Shown here piece after piece: positions 1 to 7,578 of a DNA stretch of 40,669 nt. The notes under the pieces were generated by a model. That model was not told the DNA's origin, ran no database searches, and saw nothing but the letters and a program-made list of their open reading frames with translations. Source of the stretch: an uncultured Bacilli bacterium (GTDB lineage: Bacteria > Bacillota_I > Bacilli_A > RF39 > UBA660); assembly GCA_934097105.1 (NCBI GenBank), contig CAKONI010000006.1:1-40669 (forward strand), read 5' to 3'. The position numbers were made by a program, and so were the translations under genes. Position 1 is the first letter of the stretch, and every line of letters begins with the position of its first letter.

Positions 1-916
1 GGTTCATTGTGGTTACTACTGATAAAAGAGCAATGAAGAGGAATAGTACTGTGAATACTCCTGAGTAGGTTTTTCCTTCTTCCATTTCTGATTTGTATGT
101 GGCGTATGATGGGTTTGAGTTTCTGTCTGTTGTTGCGATACTGCTTTTTATATTTTTGTTTATTTGATTTTTTACGGATGATACTTGGTTATTATCTTTT
201 ACGTCTACTAGAACTTGGTTGAAAGTATAATAGTCTTCGATGGAAAAGTTTGGTATTATTTTTGATATGTTTTCTTTTAGAGTTGTTTCTGGGATACCTA
301 TTTTTTTTGCTAAGTTTTCGTAGATGTAATTGCTTGGAAATTCTGTTATGTTTAAGTAGGCGTAGCCATATTTGGTATGATTTGGAAATATTTCTATTTC
401 GTCTTTTACTGAGTAGATGTGATCTGGGGTGGTTACAAGGCCTTTTATTTTTTCTTTTATTTTATATTTGTCATATGATAGTGTGATTGTGTCTCCGACT
501 TTAAGGTTTAGATTTTTTGCAAGGTAATAGTCTAGCCATATGCCTGGCGTTTTAGAGAATTTTTCTCCTTTTATGACGTTCATTTGTGATATGTTATTTG
601 ATTCGATGAAGTTTGCTTCGATAGTTACATCTTTGTAGTTTTCTAAGGTCGTTTGAATGGTTAGGACTCTTTCTGCTTCTTTGACTTTGGAGATATTTTT
701 TATGTTTTTTAAATCTTCTGAGGTAAAGTTTTCTCCGGTTACCCAAAGATCTGGGAGGTTGTTATTTTGATAGTATTTGTCTCCATCTATTTTCATGCCG
801 TCCATATAGGCATGGATTCCGGAGAATACGAATATACCAAGGAAAACCATTAAAAATACTGTTATAAACTCGGATATATTTTTTCTTAAATCGCGTATTA
901 GTTTTTTGAAAAGCAT
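1..916 (-). CDS. ABC exporter permease, FtsX/MacB-like (C-terminus outside window)
   Basis: An open minus-strand frame runs from the ATG at 914-916 to the window edge without a stop, so only about the first 305 residues are visible. The N-terminus (MLFKKLIRDLRKNISEFITV) leads into one transmembrane segment at about residues 12-35. A long extracytoplasmic domain of the MacB_PCD type follows, and a second hydrophobic segment begins at the window edge (GVFTVLFLFIALLSVV). This is the layout of FtsX/MacB/LolCE-like permeases. The start codon overlaps the stop of the upstream ATPase gene (TAATG), so the two are translationally coupled. The family exports lipoproteins, peptides or drugs, or gates cell-wall enzymes; the substrate cannot be read here. 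The family call is firm and the substrate unknown. Confidence 0.85.
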   Translation of the reverse strand, partial: MLFKKLIRDLRKNISEFITVFLMVFLGIFVFSGIHAYMDGMKIDGDKYYQNNNLPDLWVTGENFTSEDLKNIKNISKVKEAERVLTIQTTLENYKDVTIEANFIESNNISQMNVIKGEKFSKTPGIWLDYYLAKNLNLKVGDTITLSYDKYKIKEKIKGLVTTPDHIYSVKDEIEIFPNHTKYGYAYLNITEFPSNYIYENLAKKIGIPETTLKENISKIIPNFSIEDYYTFNQVLVDVKDNNQVSSVKNQINKNIKSSIATTDRNSNPSYATYKSEMEEGKTYSGVFTVLFLFIALLSVVTTMN

Positions 917-1626
917 TACCAAACTACCTCGTCTATGTCTTTTGGTTTGTTGTTTGTTATGATTTCATCTATCTTTCCGTTTTTGATTTTTATTATTCTA
1001 TCTGCTATTTCTGCGATTAAAGAATTATGGGTTACTATTACAACTGTATTGTTTTGGTTATTGTCCTTGCAACAACTTTTTAGAAGTTTTAGGATTTCTA
1101 CTCCGGTTTCTGAATCTAGAGCGCCGGTTGGTTCGTCGCATAGAAGAATTTTAGGGTTTTTGGCGATGGCACGGGCGATTGATACTCTTTGTTGTTCTCC
1201 ACCAGATAGTTGGTTAGGAAATTTGTTTTGATGTCTGTTTAGGCCAACTTCTTTTAAAACGCTTTGGGCATTTTTTGTGTTTTTAACGATGTCTTTTACT
1301 ATTTCGACGTTTTCTAGTACTGTAAGAGTTGGGATTATGTTGTAAAACTGAAATATGAAGCCGATGCTTGATGCTCTGTAGTTGGTCATTTCGTTGTCGG
1401 TAAATTTTGAGATGTTTTCGTTATCAATGATTATGTCCCCTTTTGTTGGTTTGTCCATTCCTCCGAGCAAGTTTAGTAAGGTGCTTTTGCCGGCACCGGA
1501 TGGTCCTAGTATTACTACTAGTTCTCCTTTTGGTATGGAGAAACTTACGTCTGATAAGGCGTTGAATGTTTTGTCTCCGATTGTGTAACTTTTTGTAACT
1601 TTTTTGAATTCAATAAAATTTTTCAT
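916..1626 (-). CDS. ABC transporter ATP-binding protein (MacB/LolD-type)
   Basis: A complete 236-residue nucleotide-binding subunit. Visible motifs are Walker A GPSGAGKST (about residues 41-49), the signature LSGGEQQRVSIARA (about 140), Walker B ILLCDEPTGALD (about 160), and the H-loop VIVTHN. The TGALDS after Walker B and the length are typical of the MacB/LolD/FtsE-like class. It powers the permease whose start overlaps its stop. Its start is preceded by AAGGAGTGATT. A promoter and an inverted repeat lie directly upstream, which suggests local repressor control, as is common for such exporters, although no regulator gene is adjacent. Confidence 0.93.
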   Translation of the reverse strand: MKNFIEFKKVTKSYTIGDKTFNALSDVSFSIPKGELVVILGPSGAGKSTLLNLLGGMDKPTKGDIIIDNENISKFTDNEMTNYRASSIGFIFQFYNIIPTLTVLENVEIVKDIVKNTKNAQSVLKEVGLNRHQNKFPNQLSGGEQQRVSIARAIAKNPKILLCDEPTGALDSETGVEILKLLKSCCKDNNQNNTVVIVTHNSLIAEIADRIIKIKNGKIDEIITNNKPKDIDEVVW

Positions 1627-1641
1627 TTAATCACTCCTTAA

Positions 1642-1691
1642 TATGAAACTTATTTCACATTAAGTATACTCTTGTTTTTGAAAAAATACAA
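1642..1691 (-). promoter_or_regulatory. Sigma-A promoter plus inverted repeat in front of the ABC exporter
   Basis: On the minus strand a -35 TTGTAT (1686-1691) and a -10 TATACT (1663-1668) are separated by exactly 17 bases. Just downstream, around the expected start of transcription, lies the imperfect inverted repeat TGTGAAA-N4-TTTCATA (1642-1659, 6 of 7 positions symmetrical). It is a plausible repressor operator; which protein binds it is not visible. Confidence 0.6.
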
Positions 1692-1761
1692 GTTAAAATT
1701 TTGAATTATTGAATAAAATTGTGGATAATTTTAATTATTTTATTATTTGCTTTGTTAATTA

Positions 1762-2048
1762 ATAAAAATTAGTACATGATTCATATTTATAAATCATGTA
1801 CTGGTGCTTTATTTTTACCTTTTTATTTTGAAATTATTATCATATTTTTAAATAAGTTTTTTTGTATAGTAGTATTATTTTAGTTCTTTTTTAATTTTGT
1901 GTACCTAAAAGTATACCTAGAATTACTTAAGAGGTCTAAAACCCTTTAATATAAACAAAAATGAGAGCTTTCGCTCTCTTCAGGGGGTTTTGGTTGAATA
2001 CTGCTCTTCACAGTTATCGTAAAAAGCAGACAAGGTAAACTACCTTGT
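1762..2048 (-). ncRNA. Candidate structured non-coding RNA locus between recG and the ABC operon
   Basis: This 490-base gap has no usable ORF but dense secondary structure. Starting at the position predicted by the upstream promoter, the minus strand reads an 8-bp hairpin (ACAAGGTA-N3-TACCTTGT, 2030-2048), a CTGCT/AGCAG stem (2001-2029), and a hairpin GAGAGC-GAAA-GCTCTC with a GNRA loop (1963-1978) followed by ATTTTT. The last is enclosed by AAAACCC/GGGTTTT arms (1938-1991). Further on, an 11-bp perfect stem AGTACATGATT/AATCATGTACT (1771-1802) is followed by AATTTTTATT and could terminate a transcript of about 285 nt. A shorter RNA of about 90 nt ending at the GAAA hairpin is equally possible. 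I do not recognise it as 6S, SRP, tmRNA or RNase P. Bases 1900-1942 resemble a type II CRISPR repeat or anti-repeat (see findings). The plus-strand reading has a longer G-U-containing stem but no promoter that I can see. Confidence 0.4.
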
Positions 2049-2054
2049 AATTTA

Positions 2055-2083
2055 ATGGTAATATATTTTTTTATAATTGTCAA
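2055..2083 (-). promoter_or_regulatory. Promoter of the candidate RNA at 1762-2048
   Basis: A perfect -35 TTGACA (2078-2083 on the minus strand) sits 17 bases from TACCAT (2055-2060), which keeps the key T1, A2 and T6 positions of a -10 box. It points away from recG into the intergenic region. It lies after the recG stop, so it is not a promoter for that gene. Confidence 0.5.
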
Positions 2084-2114
2084 TGAATATTTTTAAATTT
2101 TTTAATTTTGCGTT

Positions 2115-4112
2115 TTAACTGTTTTTTATTTCTGAAATTATTTTTTCTAATAGTAGTTTATCTTTTATATCTTTGCTTTGTAAAAACTCTTCTGCATCGC
2201 TTTTGGCTTCTAGTAAAAGTTTGTAATCTTTTTTTACATCTGCTATTTTAAATGTCATATCTCCACTTTGTTTTGTTCCGAATAGGTCTCCGTGTCCTCT
2301 TAATTCGAAGTCTTCTTCACTTATTTTAAATCCATCATTTGTTTTTGTCATTACTTCTAACCTTTTTGCATCTTTGTTACTTATTAGTATGCATTTTGAT
2401 TTTAGTTCGTTTCTTCCTACTCTTCCTCTTAATTGATGAAGTGTTGAAAGGCCGAATCTATCTGCATCAAATATTATCATCATTGTTGTATTTGGTACGT
2501 CTACTCCTACTTCTATTACAGTTGTGCTTATTAATATTTGAATTTTATTTTCTATGAATTCATTCATTATTTTATCTTTTTCTTTTGAATTCATTTTCCC
2601 ATGGACTACGCCTATATTAAACATTTTTCCAAATGCTAGTGTCATTTTGTCTTTTAAATCATTTACTGTTGTTAAATCTAATGTTTCTGATTCTTCGATT
2701 AGTGGTGCAATTACATATACCTGATGGTTTTCTTTTAATTCTTCATACATCATGCGTAGTACGTCTTTCATTTCATTATTTGTTTTTAGAAATGTGTCTA
2801 TTTTTTTTCTTCCTTTTGGTAGTGTTTCTATTGTTGATACGTCCATGTCTCCATATATTGTTAGGGCATATGTTCTAGGAATTGGAGTGGCTGACATATA
2901 TAGTACGTCTAGCATGTCTCCTTTTTTGTTTAAATTCATTCTTTGTAGCACTCCGAATCTATGTTGTTCGTCTGTTATTACAAATCCTAGATTGTGATAT
3001 TCTACATTTTCTTGAATTAGGGCATGGGTTCCTATGATTATGTCTATTTTTCCATCTTTTAATTCTTCATGTATTTCTGTTTTTTCTTTTTTTGTTAGTG
3101 ATCCTATTAAAAGTTTTACATTTATTTTTGTATTTTTTAATACTTTTTTTATAGTTTCATAATGTTGGTAGGCTAATATTTCTGTTGGAACCATTAATGC
3201 GCCTTGATATCCGGATAAATAGTTTGCATATAGAGCGATTATGGAAATTATTGTTTTTCCGCTTCCTACGTCTCCTTGTAATAGTCTATTCATTTTTCTT
3301 TTGCTTTTTAGGTCTTCTAGGATTTCTTTTAGGACTTTATTTTGATCTTTTGTTAGTTCAAATGGCAAAGAGTTTATCATTTCTTTTAGTTTTTCTTCAT
3401 CATATTTTTTTATTATTCCGTTTTCATTTTGTCTATTTTTATTTTTTAAGTAGGTTATTTTGGTCATGAATAGAAATAATTCTTCATATTTTAATCTGTT
3501 TTGCGATTCTTGTAGTTTTTCTCTATTTGATGGGTTGTGTACTATATTTAGGGCTGTTTTTTTATTTAGAAAGTTGTATTTTTCTATTAAGTTATTTGGT
3601 ATGTAGTCTATTATTTCGTTACCATATTGCATTAGGGCTGTGTTTATATAGGTTGCTATTGTTTTTGAGGGCAGTCCGGCAGTTCCGTGGTAGACGCTTT
3701 CTATTTTTTCTCCTTTGGGAAGAAGTCCTATTCTTATTTCTGAGGCGTTTATTATATTTTTTGATTTTTCATATTTTCCAAAGATGGTTATATTGGTGCC
3801 TACTAGTAACTGGCTTTTTAGGAAGGCTCTGTTAAATATGGAGATTCCTACTACTTTTCCTGTTGTTGTTACCATTCTTATGTTCATTTTGTTTAAATTT
3901 CCTTTTAATCTTATTAGTATTGGTGCACTGTCTATTTTTCCGTCTATTATTACTTTTTCTTGTTCTTTTACATCGTCTAGGTTTGTTTTTTCTATAAATT
4001 CATATCTATATGGGTAATTAGTTACTAAATCTTCTACGTTATTTATGTTTAGTTTTTCTAGTAGTTTGGCTGATTTTGGACCAATTCCTTTTACTTTTTC
4101 TAATGATATCAT
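2115..4112 (-). CDS. recG: ATP-dependent DNA helicase RecG
   Basis: 665 residues, close to the usual 670-690. The protein remodels stalled replication forks and Holliday junctions. The N-terminal wedge/OB region is followed by the helicase core: Walker A LLQGDVGSGKTI (about residue 278), motif II DEQHRFG in place of DEAD (about 378), motif III YMSATPIPRT, and the C-terminal helicase motifs TTVIEVGVDVPN and QLRGRVGR. The C-terminal RecG wedge-binding region (GDLFGTKQSG) is present. The gene stands alone with its own strong promoter (4138-4166). Confidence 0.97.
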   Translation of the reverse strand: MISLEKVKGIGPKSAKLLEKLNINNVEDLVTNYPYRYEFIEKTNLDDVKEQEKVIIDGKIDSAPILIRLKGNLNKMNIRMVTTTGKVVGISIFNRAFLKSQLLVGTNITIFGKYEKSKNIINASEIRIGLLPKGEKIESVYHGTAGLPSKTIATYINTALMQYGNEIIDYIPNNLIEKYNFLNKKTALNIVHNPSNREKLQESQNRLKYEELFLFMTKITYLKNKNRQNENGIIKKYDEEKLKEMINSLPFELTKDQNKVLKEILEDLKSKRKMNRLLQGDVGSGKTIISIIALYANYLSGYQGALMVPTEILAYQHYETIKKVLKNTKINVKLLIGSLTKKEKTEIHEELKDGKIDIIIGTHALIQENVEYHNLGFVITDEQHRFGVLQRMNLNKKGDMLDVLYMSATPIPRTYALTIYGDMDVSTIETLPKGRKKIDTFLKTNNEMKDVLRMMYEELKENHQVYVIAPLIEESETLDLTTVNDLKDKMTLAFGKMFNIGVVHGKMNSKEKDKIMNEFIENKIQILISTTVIEVGVDVPNTTMMIIFDADRFGLSTLHQLRGRVGRNELKSKCILISNKDAKRLEVMTKTNDGFKISEEDFELRGHGDLFGTKQSGDMTFKIADVKKDYKLLLEAKSDAEEFLQSKDIKDKLLLEKIISEIKNS

Positions 4113-4137
4113 GAGACCACGTCCTCTTTTCTTACAA

Positions 4138-4166
4138 ATTATACCATATTCTTTTTATTTTTTCAA
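4138..4166 (-). promoter_or_regulatory. recG promoter
   Basis: Minus strand: -35 TTGAAA (4161-4166), a 17-base spacer and -10 TATAAT (4138-4143) preceded by TGG, giving an extended -10 (TGgTATAAT). It lies about 25 bases upstream of the recG ATG. Confidence 0.75.
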
Positions 4167-4236
4167 AGTTATTTTTTGGTTTTTGCTTAGCTTTGACTGA
4201 GATTTAATTTTTCTTGAATTTTTTTCTCGAAAATTG

Positions 4237-4265
4237 TTGACAAAATGGCTTTTTGCGATTATTAT
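4237..4265 (+). promoter_or_regulatory. Promoter of the small RNA at 4272-4373
   Basis: Plus strand: a consensus -35 TTGACA (4237-4242), a 17-base spacer and TATTAT (4260-4265). No start codon with a ribosome-binding site follows before the terminator at 4339-4373, so it appears to drive an RNA. Confidence 0.75.
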
Positions 4266-4271
4266 ATATAT

Positions 4272-4373
4272 CACCAATTCGCTTAGACGAATTGGATGCT
4301 AGTATCACACTAGCCAACCCCTTTTTATTCTTTTTATTGAAGCCGTCCTCAGGGGGTACGGCTTCTTTTTTTT
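4272..4373 (+). ncRNA. Independent small RNA with promoter and intrinsic terminator
   Basis: About 100 nt lie between a strong promoter and a terminator. In order: hairpin CCAATTCG-N6-CGAATTGG (4274-4295), hairpin GCTAGT-N5-ACTAGC (4298-4314), a single-stranded stretch AACCCCTTTTT followed by T-rich sequence, and hairpin GAAGCCGT/ACGGCTTC (4339-4365) followed by eight T. The loop of the terminator hairpin contains AGGGGGT, complementary to the upstream ACCCC, so a pseudoknot could form. The exposed C-rich/U-rich stretch could pair with Shine-Dalgarno regions, as C-rich small RNAs of other Bacillota (for example RsaE/RoxS) do; that is inference. I cannot assign it to a known family. A riboswitch is less likely, because the gene at 4434 has its own promoter after the terminator. 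Confidence 0.65.
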
Positions 4374-4400
4374 ATTTTTCTTTTTATTAAATATTTTTTG

Positions 4401-4409
4401 TGTTATAAT
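4401..4409 (+). promoter_or_regulatory. Extended -10 promoter of the CPBP protease operon
   Basis: TGTTATAAT (TG at 4401-4402, TATAAT at 4404-4409) forms an extended -10 element 25 bases before the TTG start at 4434. No convincing -35 is visible, as expected for extended -10 promoters. Confidence 0.55.
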
Positions 4410-4433
4410 TTTATATAGAAACTAGGTGATATA

Positions 4434-5120
4434 TTGAAATTTATTAATAGAAGTTTTTTATTTATTGGACTTGTTTTGCTTGATGTTTTTTATTCTTATA
4501 CTGTTGTTTTGTTTTTTAAAAAGTTTGGTATTGATATTAATAGTTTTTCTTTAGTTAATAAATGTGCTGCTCTTATTATTATTGATATTACTTTTATGTT
4601 TATTTTATATCTTATTTTTAGAAATGAACTTAATAGAGAGTTTTCTAGATATGTAAAGAATTTTAATAAGTATTTTTCTTTTGGGTTTAAGTGGTGGATT
4701 ATTGGGCTTATTGTTATGATGGGTTCTAATTTTATTATTCAAAGTGTTTTTGGGGTTTCTACTGCTACGAATGAGAACTATGTACAAGATGCTCTTTCTA
4801 AGATGCCTGTTTATATTGTTTTTTCTTCTTGTATTATGGCTCCTTTTGCTGAGGAAATTATTTTCAGAAAGGCTCTTAGGAAGATGTTTAATAATGATTT
4901 TTTGTTTATAGTTATGTCTGGTATTATTTTTGGATTTGTTCATAATGTGTCTAGTATTGGTAGTATGCAAATGCTTTATATTATTCCTTATGGGGCTTTT
5001 GGGGCGGTGTTTGGATATATTTATGTTAAGACTAATACTATTTTTACTTCGATGACTTTTCATTTTATCCATAATTCTATTTTGGTTGGTATTTCACTTC
5101 TTAGTTTGGGGGTGTTTTAG
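4434..5120 (+). CDS. CPBP-family intramembrane metalloprotease (CAAX/Abi protease-like)
   Basis: 228 residues, very hydrophobic, with six to seven predicted membrane segments. The diagnostic EExxxR motif is present as FAEEIIFRKALR (Glu140, Glu141, Arg145). Two histidine motifs follow, GFVHN and HFIHN, which complete the metal site of this glutamic/metal intramembrane protease family. Family members process prenylated proteins or bacteriocin and immunity peptides; the substrate here is unknown. The start is TTG at 4434, supported by AGGTGAT seven bases upstream. The next gene follows without a gap (TAGATG), so the two form an operon. Confidence 0.88.
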   Translation: MKFINRSFLFIGLVLLDVFYSYTVVLFFKKFGIDINSFSLVNKCAALIIIDITFMFILYLIFRNELNREFSRYVKNFNKYFSFGFKWWIIGLIVMMGSNFIIQSVFGVSTATNENYVQDALSKMPVYIVFSSCIMAPFAEEIIFRKALRKMFNNDFLFIVMSGIIFGFVHNVSSIGSMQMLYIIPYGAFGAVFGYIYVKTNTIFTSMTFHFIHNSILVGISLLSLGVF

Positions 5121-6014
5121 ATGGGTTCTAGATATCAGCGCAGTAAGGCGAAGATTGAGAAAGAAAGAAAAAAGAAGAGGAAGAAGTTTTTTAAGTTTTT
5201 AATTGTTTTTGTTATTATTTTGATTTCTTTTCTTTTTGTATGGGGGAAGTTTATTGAGCCTGGTATACTTGTTTCTAATGATGGTGTTATTTCTGATAGG
5301 GATATTCCTAGTTCGTTTAATGGGCTTAAGATGGTTCAGTTTTCTGATGTTCATTATGGTACGGGGTTTGATGAGAAGAGGTTTGATAATTTAGTTTCTA
5401 AGATTAATTCTTATAAGCCTGATATTGTGGTTTTTACAGGGGATCTTATTGATAAAAATTATAATGAGAGTTCTGATGATATTAAACTTATTACTAAGTA
5501 TTTGAGCAAGATTGATAGCAGGCTTGGTAAGTATGCTGTTTTGGGTAATCATGATTATAATAGTGATAGTTTTGATGATATTATGTATGATTCTGGTTTT
5601 ATGGTTCTTAAGAATAATTATGATACTGTTTATTATTTGGAAAATGATCCTATTTTAATTTATGGTGTTGATGATGTAACTTATGGTAGTCCTAGGCTTG
5701 ATGTTTTAAATAGTAATGATGTTTCTAAAATTAAGTATAGAATTGTTATTATGCATGAGCCTGATTTTATTGATGAGTTTGTGAATGATTATAATGTTAA
5801 TTTGGTTCTTGCTGGGCATTCTCATAATGGACAGGTTAATGTTCCTTATTTGAAGAATTTTATTCTTCCTAAGTATTCTAAGAAGTATTTTGAGAAGTAT
5901 TATAAAGTGGGTAATACTGATATGTATGTTTCTAATGGTGTTGGTAATTCTCTTTATGATTTTAGACTTTTTAATTTTCCTAGTATTAATGTTTTTAGAT
6001 TTGAAAAAAAGTAG
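5121..6014 (+). CDS. Membrane-anchored calcineurin-like metallophosphoesterase (YkuE-like)
   Basis: 297 residues. A basic N-terminus precedes one transmembrane helix at about residues 23-44, so the catalytic domain is probably outside the membrane. All dimetal motifs are visible: DVH (QFSDVHYG), GD (FTGDLID), GNHD (VLGNHDYN), a histidine in VIMHEPD, and GHSH (LAGHSHNGQ). YkuE-like enzymes of this type have been linked to the cell envelope and to UDP-sugar pyrophosphatase-type activity in some species. It starts directly after the stop of the CPBP protease, with a GGGGGTG ribosome-binding site inside the end of that gene. Confidence 0.9.
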   Translation: MGSRYQRSKAKIEKERKKKRKKFFKFLIVFVIILISFLFVWGKFIEPGILVSNDGVISDRDIPSSFNGLKMVQFSDVHYGTGFDEKRFDNLVSKINSYKPDIVVFTGDLIDKNYNESSDDIKLITKYLSKIDSRLGKYAVLGNHDYNSDSFDDIMYDSGFMVLKNNYDTVYYLENDPILIYGVDDVTYGSPRLDVLNSNDVSKIKYRIVIMHEPDFIDEFVNDYNVNLVLAGHSHNGQVNVPYLKNFILPKYSKKYFEKYYKVGNTDMYVSNGVGNSLYDFRLFNFPSINVFRFEKK

Positions 6015-6032
6015 GTTTTGTCCTACTTTTTT
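6005..6032. terminator. Bidirectional terminator between convergent operons
   Basis: AAAAAAGTAGG (6005-6015) and CCTACTTTTTT (6022-6032) form a perfect 11-bp stem with A- and T-tracts on both sides. The stem contains the stop codon of the phosphoesterase gene (plus) and reaches the stop of obgE (minus), so one hairpin serves both. Confidence 0.85.
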
Positions 6033-7302
6033 AGTTTCTATATTCGAACTCGTAGTCTAGTATTTTTACTATGTCACCTTGTTTGGCTCCGAGTTCTTCC
6101 AATTTTTCGTCTACGCCCATTTTTGTTAGTTTTTTTGCGAATCTTAGTATTCCTTCGTCTGTGTTAAATTTAGTCATTCTGAATAGTTTTTCTATTTGTT
6201 TTCCTTTTATTATGTATATTTCTCCTTCTTTTTCTATTTCGAATGGTTCTTCTTTTTTGTATTTATATAATATGTAGTCTTCGTATTCTTCGTCTTCGAT
6301 TGGTGTTACTTGTATTTTGTCTAGAAGGTCTGCGATATATGTTAGGACGGGGTCTAGTCCTTCTTCGTTTAGGGCTGATACTTCAAATATTTTTGTATCT
6401 TTTACTTTTTCTTTGAATGCTATTAGGTTTTCTTTTGCTGATGGTATATCCATTTTGTTTGCTATGATTAGTTTTTCTTTTTTATTTATTTTTGGATCGA
6501 AGTCTTCTAGTTCTTTTAGTATTGTTTGGTAGTCTTCATAGGGGTCTCGTTCTTCGGTTCCGGCCATATCTATGATGTGGGCGATTACTCTTGTTCTTTC
6601 TATGTGTTTTAGAAATTTGTCTCCTAGGCCTTGTCCTAGTGAGGCTCCTTTTATTAGTCCTGGAAGATCTGCTACTGTGTAACTTCTTCCGTCTTTTGTT
6701 TTTACTACTCCTAGGTTGGGATTTAGAGTTGTGAAATGATATGATGCGATTTTCGGTTTTGATCTTGATATTTTTGATAGAATGGTGCTTTTTCCAACGC
6801 TTGGGAGTCCTACTAGTCCAACGTCTGCTAAAAGTTTTAGTTCTATTTTTAGGTATCTTTCTTCGCCTGGTTCTCCTTTTTCGGAGAAGTTTGGTGCAGG
6901 ATTTGAGTGGGTTTTGAATGCTGTATTTCCTCTTCCGCCTCTTCCGCCTTTTGCTATTATGCATTCTTCACCTTGTTTTTTCAGGTCACATACTAAGAGA
7001 TTTGTGTCGCTATCTCTTACTACTGTTCCTGGTGGGACTTTTATTATTATGTCTTTGGCATTTTTCCCATTTTTGTTTTTTCCTTGACCATTTTCTCCGC
7101 GCATTCCTTTTATTATTTTGTTGTATTTTAAGTCTATTAGTGTTCTTAAGTTTTCATCTACTTTTAATATTATGTTTGATCCACGGCCTCCGTTTCCTCC
7201 GAATGGGCCGCCTAATTCTACGTATTTTTCTCTCCTAAAGGCTGTGCAGCCGTCTCCTCCTGCTCCAGCTATTGTTTTTATGTTTACTTCATCTATGAAC
7301 AT
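6031..7302 (-). CDS. obgE: GTPase ObgE/CgtA
   Basis: 423 residues. The N-terminal glycine-rich Obg fold (GGPFGGNGGRGSN, GEPGEERYLKIELKL) is followed by a GTPase domain with G1 GLPSVGKST (about residue 166), G3 DLPGLIKGA, G4 NKMD and G5 SAL. A C-terminal OCT domain lies after about residue 345. The essential GTPase acts in late 50S ribosome assembly and stress signalling; in B. subtilis it also links to sporulation. The start has AGAGGTGATAAC directly upstream. Confidence 0.96.
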   Translation of the reverse strand: MFIDEVNIKTIAGAGGDGCTAFRREKYVELGGPFGGNGGRGSNIILKVDENLRTLIDLKYNKIIKGMRGENGQGKNKNGKNAKDIIIKVPPGTVVRDSDTNLLVCDLKKQGEECIIAKGGRGGRGNTAFKTHSNPAPNFSEKGEPGEERYLKIELKLLADVGLVGLPSVGKSTILSKISRSKPKIASYHFTTLNPNLGVVKTKDGRSYTVADLPGLIKGASLGQGLGDKFLKHIERTRVIAHIIDMAGTEERDPYEDYQTILKELEDFDPKINKKEKLIIANKMDIPSAKENLIAFKEKVKDTKIFEVSALNEEGLDPVLTYIADLLDKIQVTPIEDEEYEDYILYKYKKEEPFEIEKEGEIYIIKGKQIEKLFRMTKFNTDEGILRFAKKLTKMGVDEKLEELGAKQGDIVKILDYEFEYRN

Positions 7303-7327
7303 GTTATCACCTCTTAAATTCTTCTAA

Positions 7328-7356
7328 ATTATACCAGAAAAAAAAGAAAATATCAA
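7328..7356 (-). promoter_or_regulatory. obgE promoter
   Basis: Minus strand: -35 TTGATA (7351-7356), a 17-base spacer and an extended -10 TGgTATAAT (7328-7333). The -35 overlaps the stop codon of the upstream small gene at 7353. Confidence 0.7.
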
Positions 7357-7574
7357 TTATTTCCTTTTGCTAATTCTAAAACTAGTTCTAGTTCGTCATC
7401 GTCTTCGACTGATTTTACTATTTCTTTACCATTTTCTATTTGTTTTTTTAGAACTGTTATTGTATCATTTTTATTTTCATCCATTGCAATCATGTAGTGG
7501 TTGTTGTTTACTTCTATTTCTTTTGTTATTAAAAAGTCGAATCCTGCGATTGTTACGTATTTTACGTTATCCAC
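7353..7574 (-). CDS. Small acidic protein, DUF1292-like (YrzB family)
   Basis: 73 residues from a GTG start with AGGTGAAAAA upstream. The pattern resembles DUF1292: a beta-rich N-terminus (FDFLITKEIEVNNNHYMIAM), then a lysine/glutamate strand and an acidic C-terminal helix (SVEDDDELELVLEL). YrzB is of unknown function and usually lies near alaS/ruvX genes. Here it sits 4 bases after the 128-residue gene upstream and shares its transcript. The family call is from sequence pattern only. Confidence 0.6.
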   Translation of the reverse strand: MDNVKYVTIAGFDFLITKEIEVNNNHYMIAMDENKNDTITVLKKQIENGKEIVKSVEDDDELELVLELAKGNN

Positions 7575-7578
7575 TTTT

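Noticed and set aside
1900..1942. A CRISPR array
   Set aside because: Only one repeat-like unit is present; no second unit with regular spacing and no cas genes were seen anywhere in the window. Kept only as a finding.
3527..3835. Plus-strand open frames inside recG
   Set aside because: Low-complexity leucine/phenylalanine products antisense to conserved helicase motifs, without ribosome-binding sites.
4298..4373. A riboswitch controlling the CPBP protease gene
   Set aside because: The downstream gene has its own extended -10 promoter after the terminator, and the hairpins do not match a riboswitch class I know.
4605..5072. Minus-strand open frame of 155 codons inside the CPBP protease gene
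   Set aside because: Product is lysine/asparagine/histidine repetitive with no motif; the plus frame has EExxxR and the histidine motifs of the protease.
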